Below are positions 1 to 6,573 of a stretch of 53,379 nt of DNA, piece after piece. The stretch's first letter is position 1. The number at the start of each line of letters is the position of its first letter. The stretch comes from a virus. The translations under genes and the position numbers were made by a program. A model generated the notes under the pieces. The model was not told where the DNA came from. It did no database searches and saw nothing but the letters and a program-made list of their open reading frames with translations. The stretch spans positions 1 through 53,379 of the IMG/VR virus record IMGVR_UViG_3300046167_000321; one strand, written 5' to 3'.

Positions 1-779
1 TGCTGCATCACACGTTTGATTGTGCGGCCAGCCATCCCGGCCTCTTCCAATGCCAGCTCGGCCTCGGCTGGGTTGATCTCATTAAGCGCCCAGCGCTGCC
101 AGATGCTCACACGCTCTTTGAACCGCTCGGCCTCGGCTGTCACGAATGCTTTGACCTTGTTAGGATTGAACCCGGAAGTGTGGCGGAATACTGAAGTTTC
201 GAATTCGCCAAACGTCATCCCATTGTCGCAATACCAATCAATGGCCCCGGCATTACAGCGGATCGATGTTCCGCCGAAACCATTGACCACAGCAACCCGG
301 AATTTCAGGGAAGTGCTGCGCCCGGTAAGCTGGCGAATGTCTGCGCCGATCTCAGGAAAAGAATATTCAAACCGGGTAAAACGGCCATTGCGGCTGATGC
401 TTTCCCGCAGCTCGATGTTCTGCAGCGCTCGTGTAGGCAGCGCAGCCTCGCAGCCCTCGGCCAGTTTGGCGGCCAGATCCCCGTTCTGTGCTATTGCGTA
501 CCGTTCACCTACTACACCCAAGGCAGCCAGATTATCTGTGCGGCGGATCAGGCGGCCCACATTCTCAGGAACCCCGGAGAATTCCCCGTGGTGGGTGTCG
601 GTCCCGTTCATCTCATGAAACAGCTCGACAGCCTCGGCTGTGAACCCGGTTTGATCGAGCGCAGGAAACAGGCGGCGCATTGCCGGGCTTGGCTGCTCGG
701 CCTGTTGGCGTTCATGCAGCTTCTGAGCCAGCGAAATAATTTCAGGTGAAAGGTGGCTTAAATTTGTGAAAGTGTTCAT
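1..779 (-). CDS. DUF932 family protein, N-terminal part (cut by window edge)
   Basis: This encodes the first 259 residues of a DUF932 protein, a family common on plasmids and phages whose biochemical role is not established. The start is the ATG at 779, preceded by AGGAGA about nine bases upstream; its frame runs off the left edge without a stop. The text matches family features by recall: an N-terminal helical region, a central part with repeated Gly/Thr motifs (FRVAVVNGFGG, then RCNAGAIDW) and a charged C-terminal helix. The missing C-terminus is found at the right edge (53204-53379), so the gene is probably about 319 aa and spans the circle junction. It lies directly downstream of a hammerhead-like RNA and uses a leader nearly identical to that of the DUF2958 gene. 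Base composition is richer in G+C than in the replication and structural genes. Confidence 0.85.
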   Translation of the reverse strand, partial: MNTFTNLSHLSPEIISLAQKLHERQQAEQPSPAMRRLFPALDQTGFTAEAVELFHEMNGTDTHHGEFSGVPENVGRLIRRTDNLAALGVVGERYAIAQNGDLAAKLAEGCEAALPTRALQNIELRESISRNGRFTRFEYSFPEIGADIRQLTGRSTSLKFRVAVVNGFGGTSIRCNAGAIDWYCDNGMTFGEFETSVFRHTSGFNPNKVKAFVTAEAERFKERVSIWQRWALNEINPAEAELALEEAGMAGRTIKRVMQ

Positions 780-805
780 TTGGTCATTCTCCTAGTTAGT
801 GGCCT

Positions 806-863
806 GTCTCATCAGTGCAGGGTGGCCATTGTCTGCAGACCGGGGCGCTGCCCCGGTTTCGAC
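806..863 (-). ncRNA. Predicted hammerhead ribozyme (type II order), copy 1
   Basis: Read on the minus strand this has all conserved hammerhead core elements in permuted order: GAAA (860-857), stem III, GUC (840-838), stem I, then CUGAUGAG (815-808). Stem III pairs A857-U839, C856-G840, C855-G841 and GGGG 854-851 with CCCC 845-842, loop of five. Stem I pairs UGCAG (837-833) with CUGCA (820-816). Stem II is only three pairs, GUC 863-861 with GAC 808-806, and is open at the outer end. Predicted cleavage follows C838. The element begins immediately after the stop codon of the upstream coiled-coil gene (864-866) and precedes the DUF932 ribosome binding site, so cleavage would separate the two cistrons. 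A second copy at 53140-53202 keeps the core and changes the stems. Confidence 0.8.
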
Positions 864-1481
864 TTAGTGATTAAACAGCCTTGCCCAGAAACCCCGGCCC
901 CGGCATTCGGCCAGACGCTCGGCCATCATTGTAATTTGATCCTCGGCCCGTGCTCGATCAGCCTCTGCCTCTTCCCGGCGCAGATATTCCTGATGCGCTT
1001 CGTTCTGCCATTTGTTGGCTATGCTGGGATCATTTAACCGGGCAATGGCTGCGGCCTCGTTTAGCTGGGCATTGGCCAGATCATGCCGGGCCTCATCCCG
1101 CTGCGCTTCCATAGATTTGCGCCCGGCCTTCTGGCCCTCATAGCTTTCTTCTAAAATGGCCAAACGATTGTTGGCAAAATTTAATTGTGCCTCGGCCTCG
1201 ACTAAACGCCGGGCCAGATCGTTGCGATCCTTCCGGGCTGATACCAGCTCGGCCCGATATAAAGAATGCACCGGGGCGGATGCTTTCAGGATCTTGTAAA
1301 TGGTGGGGATCGATACAGCGTAACTGTCAGCAATTTCTGCCACAGATGCACCGCCTTGCCTTGCCGATCTAATAGACGGGCCGTTAGCCCATGCCACCGC
1401 TGTCTTTTTAGCAACCCATTTTGTAGGGGCTTGGATGGTGTCGAAATTGTTGGCAAATCCTTTGAGTGTGATCTTGTTCAT
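864..1481 (-). CDS. HTH plus coiled-coil protein (KfrA-like architecture)
   Basis: This is a 205-aa protein with a resolvase-type helix-turn-helix at about residues 37-66 (GGASVAEIADSYAVS then PTIYKILK) followed by a long, charged, Ala/Glu/Arg-rich coiled coil from about 75 to 190. That layout resembles plasmid KfrA proteins, which bind DNA through the N-terminus and multimerise through the coil; the resemblance is by architecture only. Start ATG at 1481 follows AACTAGGAG at good spacing, the same ribosome-binding box used by DUF932 and DUF2958. A promoter of the phage's TTAAGTGT class lies at 1531-1566 and a terminator at 1587-1618, so this gene probably starts its own transcript. It could be the regulator of that promoter family, but nothing in the sequence proves this. 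Confidence 0.75.
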   Translation of the reverse strand: MNKITLKGFANNFDTIQAPTKWVAKKTAVAWANGPSIRSARQGGASVAEIADSYAVSIPTIYKILKASAPVHSLYRAELVSARKDRNDLARRLVEAEAQLNFANNRLAILEESYEGQKAGRKSMEAQRDEARHDLANAQLNEAAAIARLNDPSIANKWQNEAHQEYLRREEAEADRARAEDQITMMAERLAECRGRGFWARLFNH

Positions 1482-1530
1482 TTGGTCAGTCTCCTAGTTA
1501 AAATTTGAACAGGCCTCCGGCCCTGCCCCC

Positions 1531-1566
1531 TCTTAACATCCATTTGGTGGGCTTGGCAACACTTTA
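1531..1566 (-). promoter_or_regulatory. Putative promoter for HTH/coiled-coil gene
   Basis: On the minus strand TAAAGTGT overlaps a -35 TTGCCA (1559-1554), followed by a 17-base spacer and a weak -10 TTAAGA (1536-1531). The AAGTGTTGC part matches the promoters at 10025-10060 and 38968-39004. The gene start is about 50 bases downstream. No ACACYTAA box is present in the spacer. Confidence 0.5.
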
Positions 1567-1586
1567 TTAAATCAGGAAACAGAATA

Positions 1587-1618
1587 GCAAAAGCCGCCCC
1601 GGAATTAACAGGGACGGC
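1587..1618 (-). terminator. Intrinsic terminator after the 95-aa gene
   Basis: On the minus strand GCCGTCCC (1618-1611) pairs with GGGGCGGC (1600-1593), eight pairs with one G-U, a ten-base loop, then TTTT. It ends the transcript of the two upstream small genes. Confidence 0.65.
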
Positions 1619-1703
1619 CTCAGTGTTTTATAAAGGGGTCAGGCTAATAAATAGAAGACCAGACCCCAGAAGGTCAAAAATCCCAGAACGGTATATATAG
1701 AAT

Positions 1704-1991
1704 TCACCACCTAATCGCTGCCCGGCCCAGCTCGGTTATCTCGAGGGTGCAATCACCCACCCCTCGAACATTGCGCCAGATCTGTTTGTGATTGGTTGTT
1801 ACCCGGCGGGATAAATAACCCCGGCGCAGCAAACCCTCGGCGGCCTTGTCTAATTCTTCTGGGGTGCGCTGCTTTCGATCCCCGGCCTGTGGCCTCGAGA
1901 TAGTAGGGAAGGGAACCGGGCTGCCATCTGATTTTGTGGCGGCATGTATCAAGAGCATGGTCATGACATCAGGAAGGGAATTATCAGCCAT
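1704..1991 (-). CDS. Small winged-helix-like protein, unknown role
   Basis: I take the ATG at 1991 as start (95 aa) because it has a strong ribosome binding site (GAGGGGGA, eight bases upstream) and overlaps the preceding stop by 8 bp. Longer in-frame extensions would run through the upstream gene. The C-terminal half (about residues 45-95) reads like a winged helix: helix with DKAAEGLLRRGYL, then a strand-rich stretch ending TLEITELGRAAIRW, as in many small transcription factors. No family is recognised with confidence. It is translationally coupled to the 104-aa gene at 1984-2298. Confidence 0.6.
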   Translation of the reverse strand: MADNSLPDVMTMLLIHAATKSDGSPVPFPTISRPQAGDRKQRTPEELDKAAEGLLRRGYLSRRVTTNHKQIWRNVRGVGDCTLEITELGRAAIRW

Positions 1992-2298
1992 TGGATGCGT
2001 CCCCCTCGTTTTCATGGTTGCACCCTTTGTGCTGGCCCTCAGTATTCCCGCCACCCTTGGCCACAGCATAAGCGAAAAATTCATGCTCGATCAGATCATC
2101 CAGATCTGCGGTTTCACAATTTATCTGAATAGATGGGCCATTCATACAGGCGCTGCTAAACTCAGATGACAGGCAGCACATATTGTGCAGCCCGTAATAG
2201 ATGTCGAGGCGGCTGCCAACACGGTTTAACAGTTCACAGATTTGGTTGTTGCTCAGATTATTGGCCAGTTCGCCAATGTCGATTGTCTCAGTATTCAT
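1984..2298 (-). CDS. Hypothetical protein, first gene of the leftward cassette
   Basis: This is a 104-aa acidic protein with several cysteines (CCLSS, SSAC, INCE) and an EHEFFAYAVAKGGG segment near residue 75-85. I do not recognise the family. Start ATG at 2298 is preceded by a weak GAAGGA. It is the most upstream gene of the leftward G+C-rich cassette; the 296 bases before it (2299-2594) contain no gene and should carry divergent promoters for this gene and for the 62-aa gene, although I cannot place a convincing -35/-10 pair there. Confidence 0.55.
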   Translation of the reverse strand: MNTETIDIGELANNLSNNQICELLNRVGSRLDIYYGLHNMCCLSSEFSSACMNGPSIQINCETADLDDLIEHEFFAYAVAKGGGNTEGQHKGCNHENEGDASNG

Positions 2299-2537
2299 TT
2301 GGTCATTCCTTCAAGTTAGATTTGAGCGGAGCCAATCGGCCCCAGCCCGGAAATATCAAAATCATTTCAGGGTGTCCAGAAGAGTGTTCCCAAGCCCGGG
2401 AACTGGGTGCTTTGCGGCGTTGCAGCATGATTGATTCTGCGCTGCAGCATGGGTGTGGCTGGCGGTGTCGGCCCCCAGCACCACTGTGGCTTAGTGTGTG
2501 TATGAATTAAAAACTATGTGTGTTGTAGTTAATTCTT

Positions 2538-2551
2538 GACGTGTCAGTAAA
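2538..2551 (+). repeat. 14-bp direct repeat, left copy
   Basis: GACGTGTCAGTAAA occurs here and again, identical, at 2793-2806. The two copies bracket the 62-aa gene. The flanking TGAC-GT-GTCA is a near-dyad and may be an operator or cassette boundary. Confidence 0.7.
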
Positions 2552-2594
2552 ATTAGTAGAAGTATCACCCTGACATAAATTCAAAGGAGCAGTA

Positions 2595-2783
2595 ATGATA
2601 TTAAAAAAGAGCGAAGCTCAAGAATTAGGAAATGCATTGATTGATGCAATAGAATCTATGTCTGATAATGAAGAAAGCTATTATATATGTAGAATGGACT
2701 CTGGGCAGATTTTTAGTGTTAAAGGTGAAGAGGGAGATGATCATGATAATGGATTTGAAACCCTAGCATTCATTAAACAGTAG
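2595..2783 (+). CDS. Small acidic protein, moron-like
   Basis: This is a 62-aa protein, unrecognised, acidic, with no membrane segment. Start ATG at 2595 has an excellent ribosome binding site (AAAGGAG, six bases upstream). It is a self-contained unit: a 14-bp repeat 44 bp before the start, the same repeat just after the stop, and an intrinsic terminator right behind it. It is much more A+T-rich than the leftward cassette next to it. Such autonomous units in temperate phages are often morons expressed from the prophage; that role is inference. Confidence 0.65.
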   Translation: MILKKSEAQELGNALIDAIESMSDNEESYYICRMDSGQIFSVKGEEGDDHDNGFETLAFIKQ

Positions 2784-2792
2784 TAATACATC

Positions 2793-2806
2793 GACGTGTC
2801 AGTAAA
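2793..2806 (+). repeat. 14-bp direct repeat, right copy
   Basis: Exact second copy of GACGTGTCAGTAAA, 255 bp from the first, lying between the 62-aa gene's stop and its terminator. Confidence 0.7.
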
Positions 2807-2810
2807 TCGA

Positions 2811-2832
2811 GGGGCCTTATGGCCCCTTTTTC
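2811..2832 (+). terminator. Intrinsic terminator of the 62-aa gene
   Basis: GGGGCC (2811-2816) pairs with GGCCCC (2821-2826) around a TTAT loop, followed directly by TTTTTC. Confidence 0.85.
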
Positions 2833-2836
2833 TATG

Positions 2837-2872
2837 AAAAAAGGCCCCGCTAAAAGGAAACAAAGCGGGGCC
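2837..2872 (-). terminator. Leftward intrinsic terminator-like hairpin
   Basis: Minus-strand GGCCCCGCT (2872-2864) pairs with AGCGGGGCC (2851-2843), nine pairs, followed by TTTTTT (2842-2837). No leftward gene ends here, so it may block antisense transcription from the integrase region, or read-through in a prophage. Confidence 0.6.
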
Positions 2873-2905
2873 AGTGAGGCGTTGGATCTAACCAACAGGG
2901 AGGAA

Positions 2906-2927
2906 CGAACTAAGGGAGGTTAGTTCG
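2906..2927. repeat. 8-bp inverted repeat upstream of integrase
   Basis: CGAACTAA (2906-2913) and TTAGTTCG (2920-2927) form a perfect inverted repeat around GGGAGG; a second one, GTTGG/CCAAC, sits at 2881-2896. Either could be an operator or integrase accessory site. Function unknown. Confidence 0.5.
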
Positions 2928-2985
2928 CATAAACACCCTATCAAACACCCATCAAGGTGTCCACATATATTTTACCTTGACTTAG

Positions 2986-3020
2986 TTAAGTGTCCCATGC
3001 ATGTTGGCGGGGCTTATAAC
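2986..3020 (+). promoter_or_regulatory. Putative integrase promoter with TTAAGTGT box
   Basis: TTAAGTGT (2986-2993) is followed 21 bases later by TATAAC (3015-3020). The -35 overlapping the box (TCCCAT) is poor, so activation through the box is likely if it works. The box sits in a partial dyad (ACTTA-GT-TAAGT). The integrase start is 17 bases downstream. Confidence 0.45.
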
Positions 3021-3036
3021 TACGTGAGGTAAAGGA

Positions 3037-4128
3037 ATGAAGAGACACTATAAGTATATGCAAAAGGTCAAACTGAAACACGGTATGATCTGGGTCATCA
3101 ACCCATCGAAGGCAGTCAGGAAGGCGCTGGGCGTTGGGTACGAGAAGTACGATACATATCAAGAGGCCAAAGAAAGATCAGTTCAGATAGAGTTGGCCTT
3201 CGATGATTACAAAAGAACACAGCGTCCTACTAAGAAGCTGCACATAGAGGAAGACACAGTGGATTCACTGTTTCAGTTCTACACCAGCCGGGATGCATTC
3301 CAGAGTCTGTCTGAAAACAGCAAGAGAACGTACAGGTTTCTGTACAAGACAGCATCTGATCTGCGTATAGGTCAGTCCAACATACCATTTGGGCGCATGC
3401 TTATTAAAAGTGTGAATGCTAAGACTGCAGACGATCTGTTCTTAACACTGAGAACAGAGAAGAGTGATCATCGTGCCAATAGTGTGGTCAAGGTTCTTCG
3501 TAGAGTATGGTTCGTAGGCCGTAGAGGTATCTTAGGTGATGGTGCATCTAATCCATTCCAACAGATGGGCCTAAAGAAGCTAAACATCAGGCGCACAAGA
3601 TGGATGCCCGAGGACGTGGATGCATTTGTGTCTAAAGCAGATGAACTAGGCTATCAGTCTATAGGTACACTAGCCCTGTTATGCTATGACCTGTGCCAAA
3701 GGCCCGGAGACATGCGTAAGATGGTCTGGGGTAACTTCGATGGTGAGGTCTTTGCCTTCACTCAGGAGAAGACAGAAACTCCACTGACACTAGAATTATC
3801 TCCACGCCTCAGTAATCGGTTTGCTGATATAGTACGAGGCAAGGATGATGAATACATCGTCAAGTATGAGGCCACAGGTAGGCCATACGACATGCGTATG
3901 TATGCCAAGGTGGCACAGCATGTAAGAACCAAAGCCAAGTTAAGCTCCGATCTACAGATCAGGGATCTTAGACGCAGCGGAGCCACAGAGATGGGTGAGG
4001 CTGGATGTACTGAGGATGAGATTGCCGCAGTCACTGGCCACACATCACGCCAAATGCTTGAAATATACGTTAACCCTACACGGAAGATAGCTTCCCGGGG
4101 AATGCAGAAGAGGTGGCAGAATGCATGA
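3037..4128 (+). CDS. int: Tyrosine recombinase / phage integrase
   Basis: This 363-aa protein should catalyse site-specific recombination between attP and a host tRNA gene. The N-terminal half (to about residue 180) is the DNA-binding/core-binding part. The catalytic half shows the first Arg in LCYDLCQRPGDMRKM (about residue 225), the box II RDLRRSGAT (about 310), and TGHTSRQMLEIYVNPT near residue 335-350 with the His and the nucleophilic Tyr. The usual His of the HxxR box is replaced by Arg (RDLR), a tolerated variant. Start ATG at 3037 follows AAAGGA. A 42-nt tRNA-fMet remnant at 5190-5231 is its probable substrate. The next small gene overlaps its 3' end by 8 bp. Confidence 0.93.
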   Translation: MKRHYKYMQKVKLKHGMIWVINPSKAVRKALGVGYEKYDTYQEAKERSVQIELAFDDYKRTQRPTKKLHIEEDTVDSLFQFYTSRDAFQSLSENSKRTYRFLYKTASDLRIGQSNIPFGRMLIKSVNAKTADDLFLTLRTEKSDHRANSVVKVLRRVWFVGRRGILGDGASNPFQQMGLKKLNIRRTRWMPEDVDAFVSKADELGYQSIGTLALLCYDLCQRPGDMRKMVWGNFDGEVFAFTQEKTETPLTLELSPRLSNRFADIVRGKDDEYIVKYEATGRPYDMRMYAKVAQHVRTKAKLSSDLQIRDLRRSGATEMGEAGCTEDEIAAVTGHTSRQMLEIYVNPTRKIASRGMQKRWQNA

Positions 4129-4300
4129 CGTAAATGTGGCTCGGGCAGAGTTTCAACGTGAGTTAGAAAAGATAACAGGATGCAATCAAGTCCAAAGCTC
4201 TCAACTCACAGAACGATTAATAGATCTGTTTAGCACATTGCGAACTGAGATCAGAAAGGTTGACAGTGGCAGAAGCAATCCCCCCGTCGATAATCCGTGA
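4121..4300 (+). CDS. Small hypothetical protein overlapping int
   Basis: A 59-aa ORF beginning at ATG 4121 with a good ribosome binding site (AGAGG, seven bases upstream) inside the integrase 3' end. It encodes a helical, charged peptide (QRELEKITGC, then TERLIDLFSTLRTEIRK). Unrecognised. Its stop overlaps the next small gene, giving a compact coupled run int - 59 aa - 54 aa - thyX. Confidence 0.55.
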   Translation: MHDVNVARAEFQRELEKITGCNQVQSSQLTERLIDLFSTLRTEIRKVDSGRSNPPVDNP

Positions 4301-4430
4301 GTTAGAGTTCTTAGGTGTACTGGTCCACATGCCACCCTACACCAAGCTGAAACCTGACTTTGATCGTAATAAACCGAAGTATGAATATAAACCAGTTGTA
4401 CTGGATGAGAATGGAGAACCACCCTTTTGA
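4266..4430 (+). CDS. Small hypothetical protein upstream of thyX
   Basis: A 54-aa ORF; I chose GTG 4266, six bases after AAAGG. The product ends with VVLDENGEPPF and contains HMPPYTKLKPDFDRNKPKYEY, a short basic/aromatic stretch. Unrecognised. Its stop TGA overlaps the TTG start of thyX (TTGA), so the two are translationally coupled. Confidence 0.5.
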   Translation: MAEAIPPSIIRELEFLGVLVHMPPYTKLKPDFDRNKPKYEYKPVVLDENGEPPF

Positions 4431-5110
4431 TACAAGTAACATATAAAGACCACATGGGTTCAGATCTATCAGTTGTGAATGCAGCTCGTGTATCGTTTGG
4501 CAAGGAGAGGAAGGCATTAGGGTACACCAGCATTGGCGGTGGTCCTAGTATTCCTGTAATCCATGATACAGATAAAAACCTGATAAAATATCTAGCAGAT
4601 CATAGGCATATGTCTCCCTTTGGTCATGCCTTTGCATCTTTCCATTGTCGTGTGCCTTTGTATGTACACGCTCAGTTAGAGAAGCATAAGTTCCTGCGAG
4701 TTAATACCATCAGCCGCCGCTACGTTGATAGTACACCTGACATCTATATGCCTAATCCTTTCCGCTACAAGGCTAAAGACAAGAAGCAGGGAAGCACAGG
4801 CAATGCTAACAAGGCAGTGATGCATGATGGGTTTGATCAACGTCTGGCTGAACACATGGATCAATCTAAAGAGTTATATCAGGAGATGATTGATCGTGAT
4901 ATAGCTCCTGAGTTGGCCCGAGGGTGGCTGCCTCAGGCTACCTTCACTGAATTTATCTGGTCAGGAAGCCTCGATGCATTTTCTGATATGTGCAAACTAA
5001 GATGTGCTAATGATACTCAACTAGAATCTCGCATGGTTGCAGATGAGATATCAATGAAGATGGAAGAACTGTTTCCTGTGTCTTGGGAATCATTAATAAA
5101 TAGCTATTAA
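4427..5110 (+). CDS. thyX: Flavin-dependent thymidylate synthase ThyX
   Basis: This 227-aa protein makes dTMP from dUMP with methylene-tetrahydrofolate, NADPH and FAD, supplying thymidine for phage DNA. It shows the ThyX opening (VTYKDHMGSDLSVVNAARVSF), the HMSPFGHAFASFHCRVPLYV segment and the signature region QLEKHKFLRVNTISRRY at about residues 85-101. The signature is normally RHR-x7-S; here it is KHK-x7-S, a conservative variant at the FAD/nucleotide site. The C-terminal region has QATFTEFIWSGSLDAF and LRCANDTQLE, as in the family. Start TTG 4427 overlaps the previous stop; the N-terminus matches family alignments from there. Phage thyX is typical of marine podoviruses of the HMO-2011 type. 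Confidence 0.93.
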   Translation: MIQVTYKDHMGSDLSVVNAARVSFGKERKALGYTSIGGGPSIPVIHDTDKNLIKYLADHRHMSPFGHAFASFHCRVPLYVHAQLEKHKFLRVNTISRRYVDSTPDIYMPNPFRYKAKDKKQGSTGNANKAVMHDGFDQRLAEHMDQSKELYQEMIDRDIAPELARGWLPQATFTEFIWSGSLDAFSDMCKLRCANDTQLESRMVADEISMKMEELFPVSWESLINSY

Positions 5111-5189
5111 TTTTGTTGAGGGATAAAAAAGACAAAATATGTCAACACAACACAAAACCAGAGACAGAAAGTCAATAATATCAGTGCTT

Positions 5190-5231
5190 TGGTTGCGGGA
5201 GTAGGATTTGAACCTACGACCTTCAGGTTAT
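5190..5231 (-). other. attP: attP core: 3' end of an initiator tRNA-fMet
   Basis: On the minus strand 42 bases match the 3' part of an alphaproteobacterial tRNA-fMet: the AT of the CAT anticodon, the rest of the anticodon arm, variable loop, a perfect five-pair T arm (GTAGG TTCAAAT CCTAC), the 3' acceptor strand TCCCGCA, the discriminator A and encoded CCA. Position 72 is A, as expected for the unpaired 1-72 of bacterial initiator tRNAs. The 5' half of the tRNA is absent, so this is not a functional tRNA but an integration core that would restore the host gene on integration. It lies about 1 kb from the integrase, in a 270-bp gap between thyX and the primase gene. Confidence 0.85.
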
Positions 5232-5252
5232 AGGTCTATTTAATGATTTCAA

Positions 5253-5268
5253 TAGGTTATATAACCTA
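5253..5268. repeat. 16-bp perfect palindrome beside attP
   Basis: TAGGTTATATAACCTA is a perfect palindrome 22 bp from the tRNA remnant, and its half AGGTTATA also occurs at the end of the attP core (5225-5232). It may bind the integrase or an accessory protein. Confidence 0.6.
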
Positions 5269-5338
5269 GATGATTGTGTTCCGATAACTCGGTGTCTAAT
5301 TTAACACTAGACAGATGGTTTTTTCTTGATATAAGTGA

Positions 5339-5354
5339 GGGGCCGCTAGGCCCC
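5339..5354. other. GC hairpin before primase gene
   Basis: GGGGCC-GCTA-GGCCCC, a six-pair stem with four-base loop, without a following T-run, 28 bp before the primase start. It may affect translation or end transcription weakly between attP and the primase gene. Confidence 0.4.
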
Positions 5355-5381
5355 GAACTAACCCCGATAGGGTGTATAACA

Positions 5382-6164
5382 ATGAACTATACTAGAAGTG
5401 ACCAAATAAGCATAATCAAGTCTATAACCCTTAGAGAAGGTGATAGTAAGACACTAGACTGTCCTTTCTGCTATGGACGTAAGAAGTTCACAATCAGTAA
5501 GATAGATGGACGTACAATATGGAATTGTTATAGAGCATCCTGCAGAATTAAAGGTGCATATAATACGGGGCGGTCATTAACCGCTATTCAAAACAATCTA
5601 AATGGTACTGTTAAGAGTACGATTAAGAAGACTAATCAAATACCGCCAATATTATCTGGTATAGATAACAACCCTGATGCAGTTGAATATCTGAAGTCTG
5701 TTAACTCCTATGATGCATACAAGCAGGGACTTATAAGAATACAATACTACCCTGCCCGTAACCGTGTTCTATATTTCAACAACGATAACACAGGTGCGGT
5801 AGGAAGATCATTGGATGGAAGTAATCCTAAGTGGATGAGCTTTGGTAATACCGAGGGTGGAATACAAGTAGGTGATTCTAAGACCGCTGTAGTAGTTGAA
5901 GACGTAGCATCAGCCTGTTCAGTAAGTAGAGTTAAGGGTGTGTGTGGCTATGCCTTACTAGGTACAAACATTACAGCACCTATTAAATCTAAGCTAAGAC
6001 ACTTTAGCTGTGTAATAATAATTCTTGACAAAGACGCTAGTTCCAAGGCATTACGGTTAGCGAAGAGCTTACAATCTCATTTAAATGTTAAAGTGAAGCT
6101 CACAAATGAAGACTTAAAATGGTTAAATGTAAAGGAAATTGAGAATACACTATGTACTTTATAA
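5382..6164 (+). CDS. DNA primase-like protein (zinc-binding plus TOPRIM)
   Basis: This 260-aa protein resembles the primase half of T7 gp4. An N-terminal zinc ribbon is visible at about residues 26-50 (CPFC ... CYRASC), followed by a linker and a TOPRIM-like core: YYPARNRVLYFNN, VGRSLDGSNPKWM, VVVEDVASACSVSR (catalytic Glu), then VIIILDKDASSKAL (DxD). Its role would be primer synthesis with the separate helicase at 6661-7881. I chose ATG 5382 because it places the zinc ribbon at the usual distance; an in-frame TTG at 5274 would extend the protein across a GC hairpin next to attP. The split of primase and helicase into two genes differs from T7. Confidence 0.8.
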   Translation: MNYTRSDQISIIKSITLREGDSKTLDCPFCYGRKKFTISKIDGRTIWNCYRASCRIKGAYNTGRSLTAIQNNLNGTVKSTIKKTNQIPPILSGIDNNPDAVEYLKSVNSYDAYKQGLIRIQYYPARNRVLYFNNDNTGAVGRSLDGSNPKWMSFGNTEGGIQVGDSKTAVVVEDVASACSVSRVKGVCGYALLGTNITAPIKSKLRHFSCVIIILDKDASSKALRLAKSLQSHLNVKVKLTNEDLKWLNVKEIENTLCTL

Positions 6165-6253
6165 AAGGATGTAAAAATTTAGAAGGATCATGCTTTGGGA
6201 GAAAAGCATCAGATTGGTCAGACCCACATCAGGCTCCACCTATTGAAATGTAA
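6152..6253 (+). CDS. Very small ORF overlapping the primase gene end
   Basis: A 33-aa ORF from ATG 6152, overlapping the primase stop by 13 bp, with AAAGGA about 15 bases upstream. The peptide contains two Cys (GCKNLEGSC) and ends APPIEM. Unrecognised; only the overlap and ribosome binding site support it. Confidence 0.35.
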   Translation: MYFIKGCKNLEGSCFGRKASDWSDPHQAPPIEM

Positions 6254-6348
6254 TTGATGATTTTTATAGGCGCAGAGGAAAACTGCGGTAACAACAACCA
6301 ACCGTCTAAGCTGCCAGTACAGACGTTAAAGTAAAGGGAATGGCCACA

Positions 6349-6549
6349 ATGAAAGCAAGGGCAATAATACTTATAGACCTAGAATTTCCTAGTTTTAGGG
6401 AAGCAGGTTTGTTTCAAGACAAAATGGATGATGCATTAGAAACACTGATCAAAGACAATAATCATGTTGTAACTACGCAAATGGATTTGAAGGAACGAAG
6501 GGGAGATCATGCTCCTGACATCAAGAAGATGAAGTTCAGAAATAACTAG
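6349..6549 (+). CDS. Conserved-looking small phage protein
   Basis: A 66-aa protein starting MKARAIILIDLEF, with a helical middle (FQDKMDDALETLIKDNNHV) and basic C-terminus. It looks like small hypotheticals that begin MKAKAIIxIDFE in marine phages, but no function is known. I chose ATG 6349 because AAAGGGA lies nine bases upstream; ATG 6340 is also in frame but is too close to that site. A strong terminator follows. Confidence 0.6.
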   Translation: MKARAIILIDLEFPSFREAGLFQDKMDDALETLIKDNNHVVTTQMDLKERRGDHAPDIKKMKFRNN

Positions 6550-6573
6550 ATAATTCAAACTAAAAACGGAATG

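Noticed and set aside
1-2300. The G+C-rich edges could be host chromosome flanking an integrated prophage.
   Set aside because: attP and int are internal, the tRNA remnant has only one copy, the two edges join in one gene, and the leftward transcript runs continuously through the junction.
2530-2570. TTGACG at 2537 as a strong -35 promoter for the 62-aa gene.
   Set aside because: No acceptable -10 at 16-18 bp; the sequence is better explained as part of the repeated 14-mer.
5190-5240. A functional phage tRNA gene.
   Set aside because: Only the 3' 42 nt from the anticodon loop onward is present; no D arm, 5' acceptor strand or complete anticodon stem exists.
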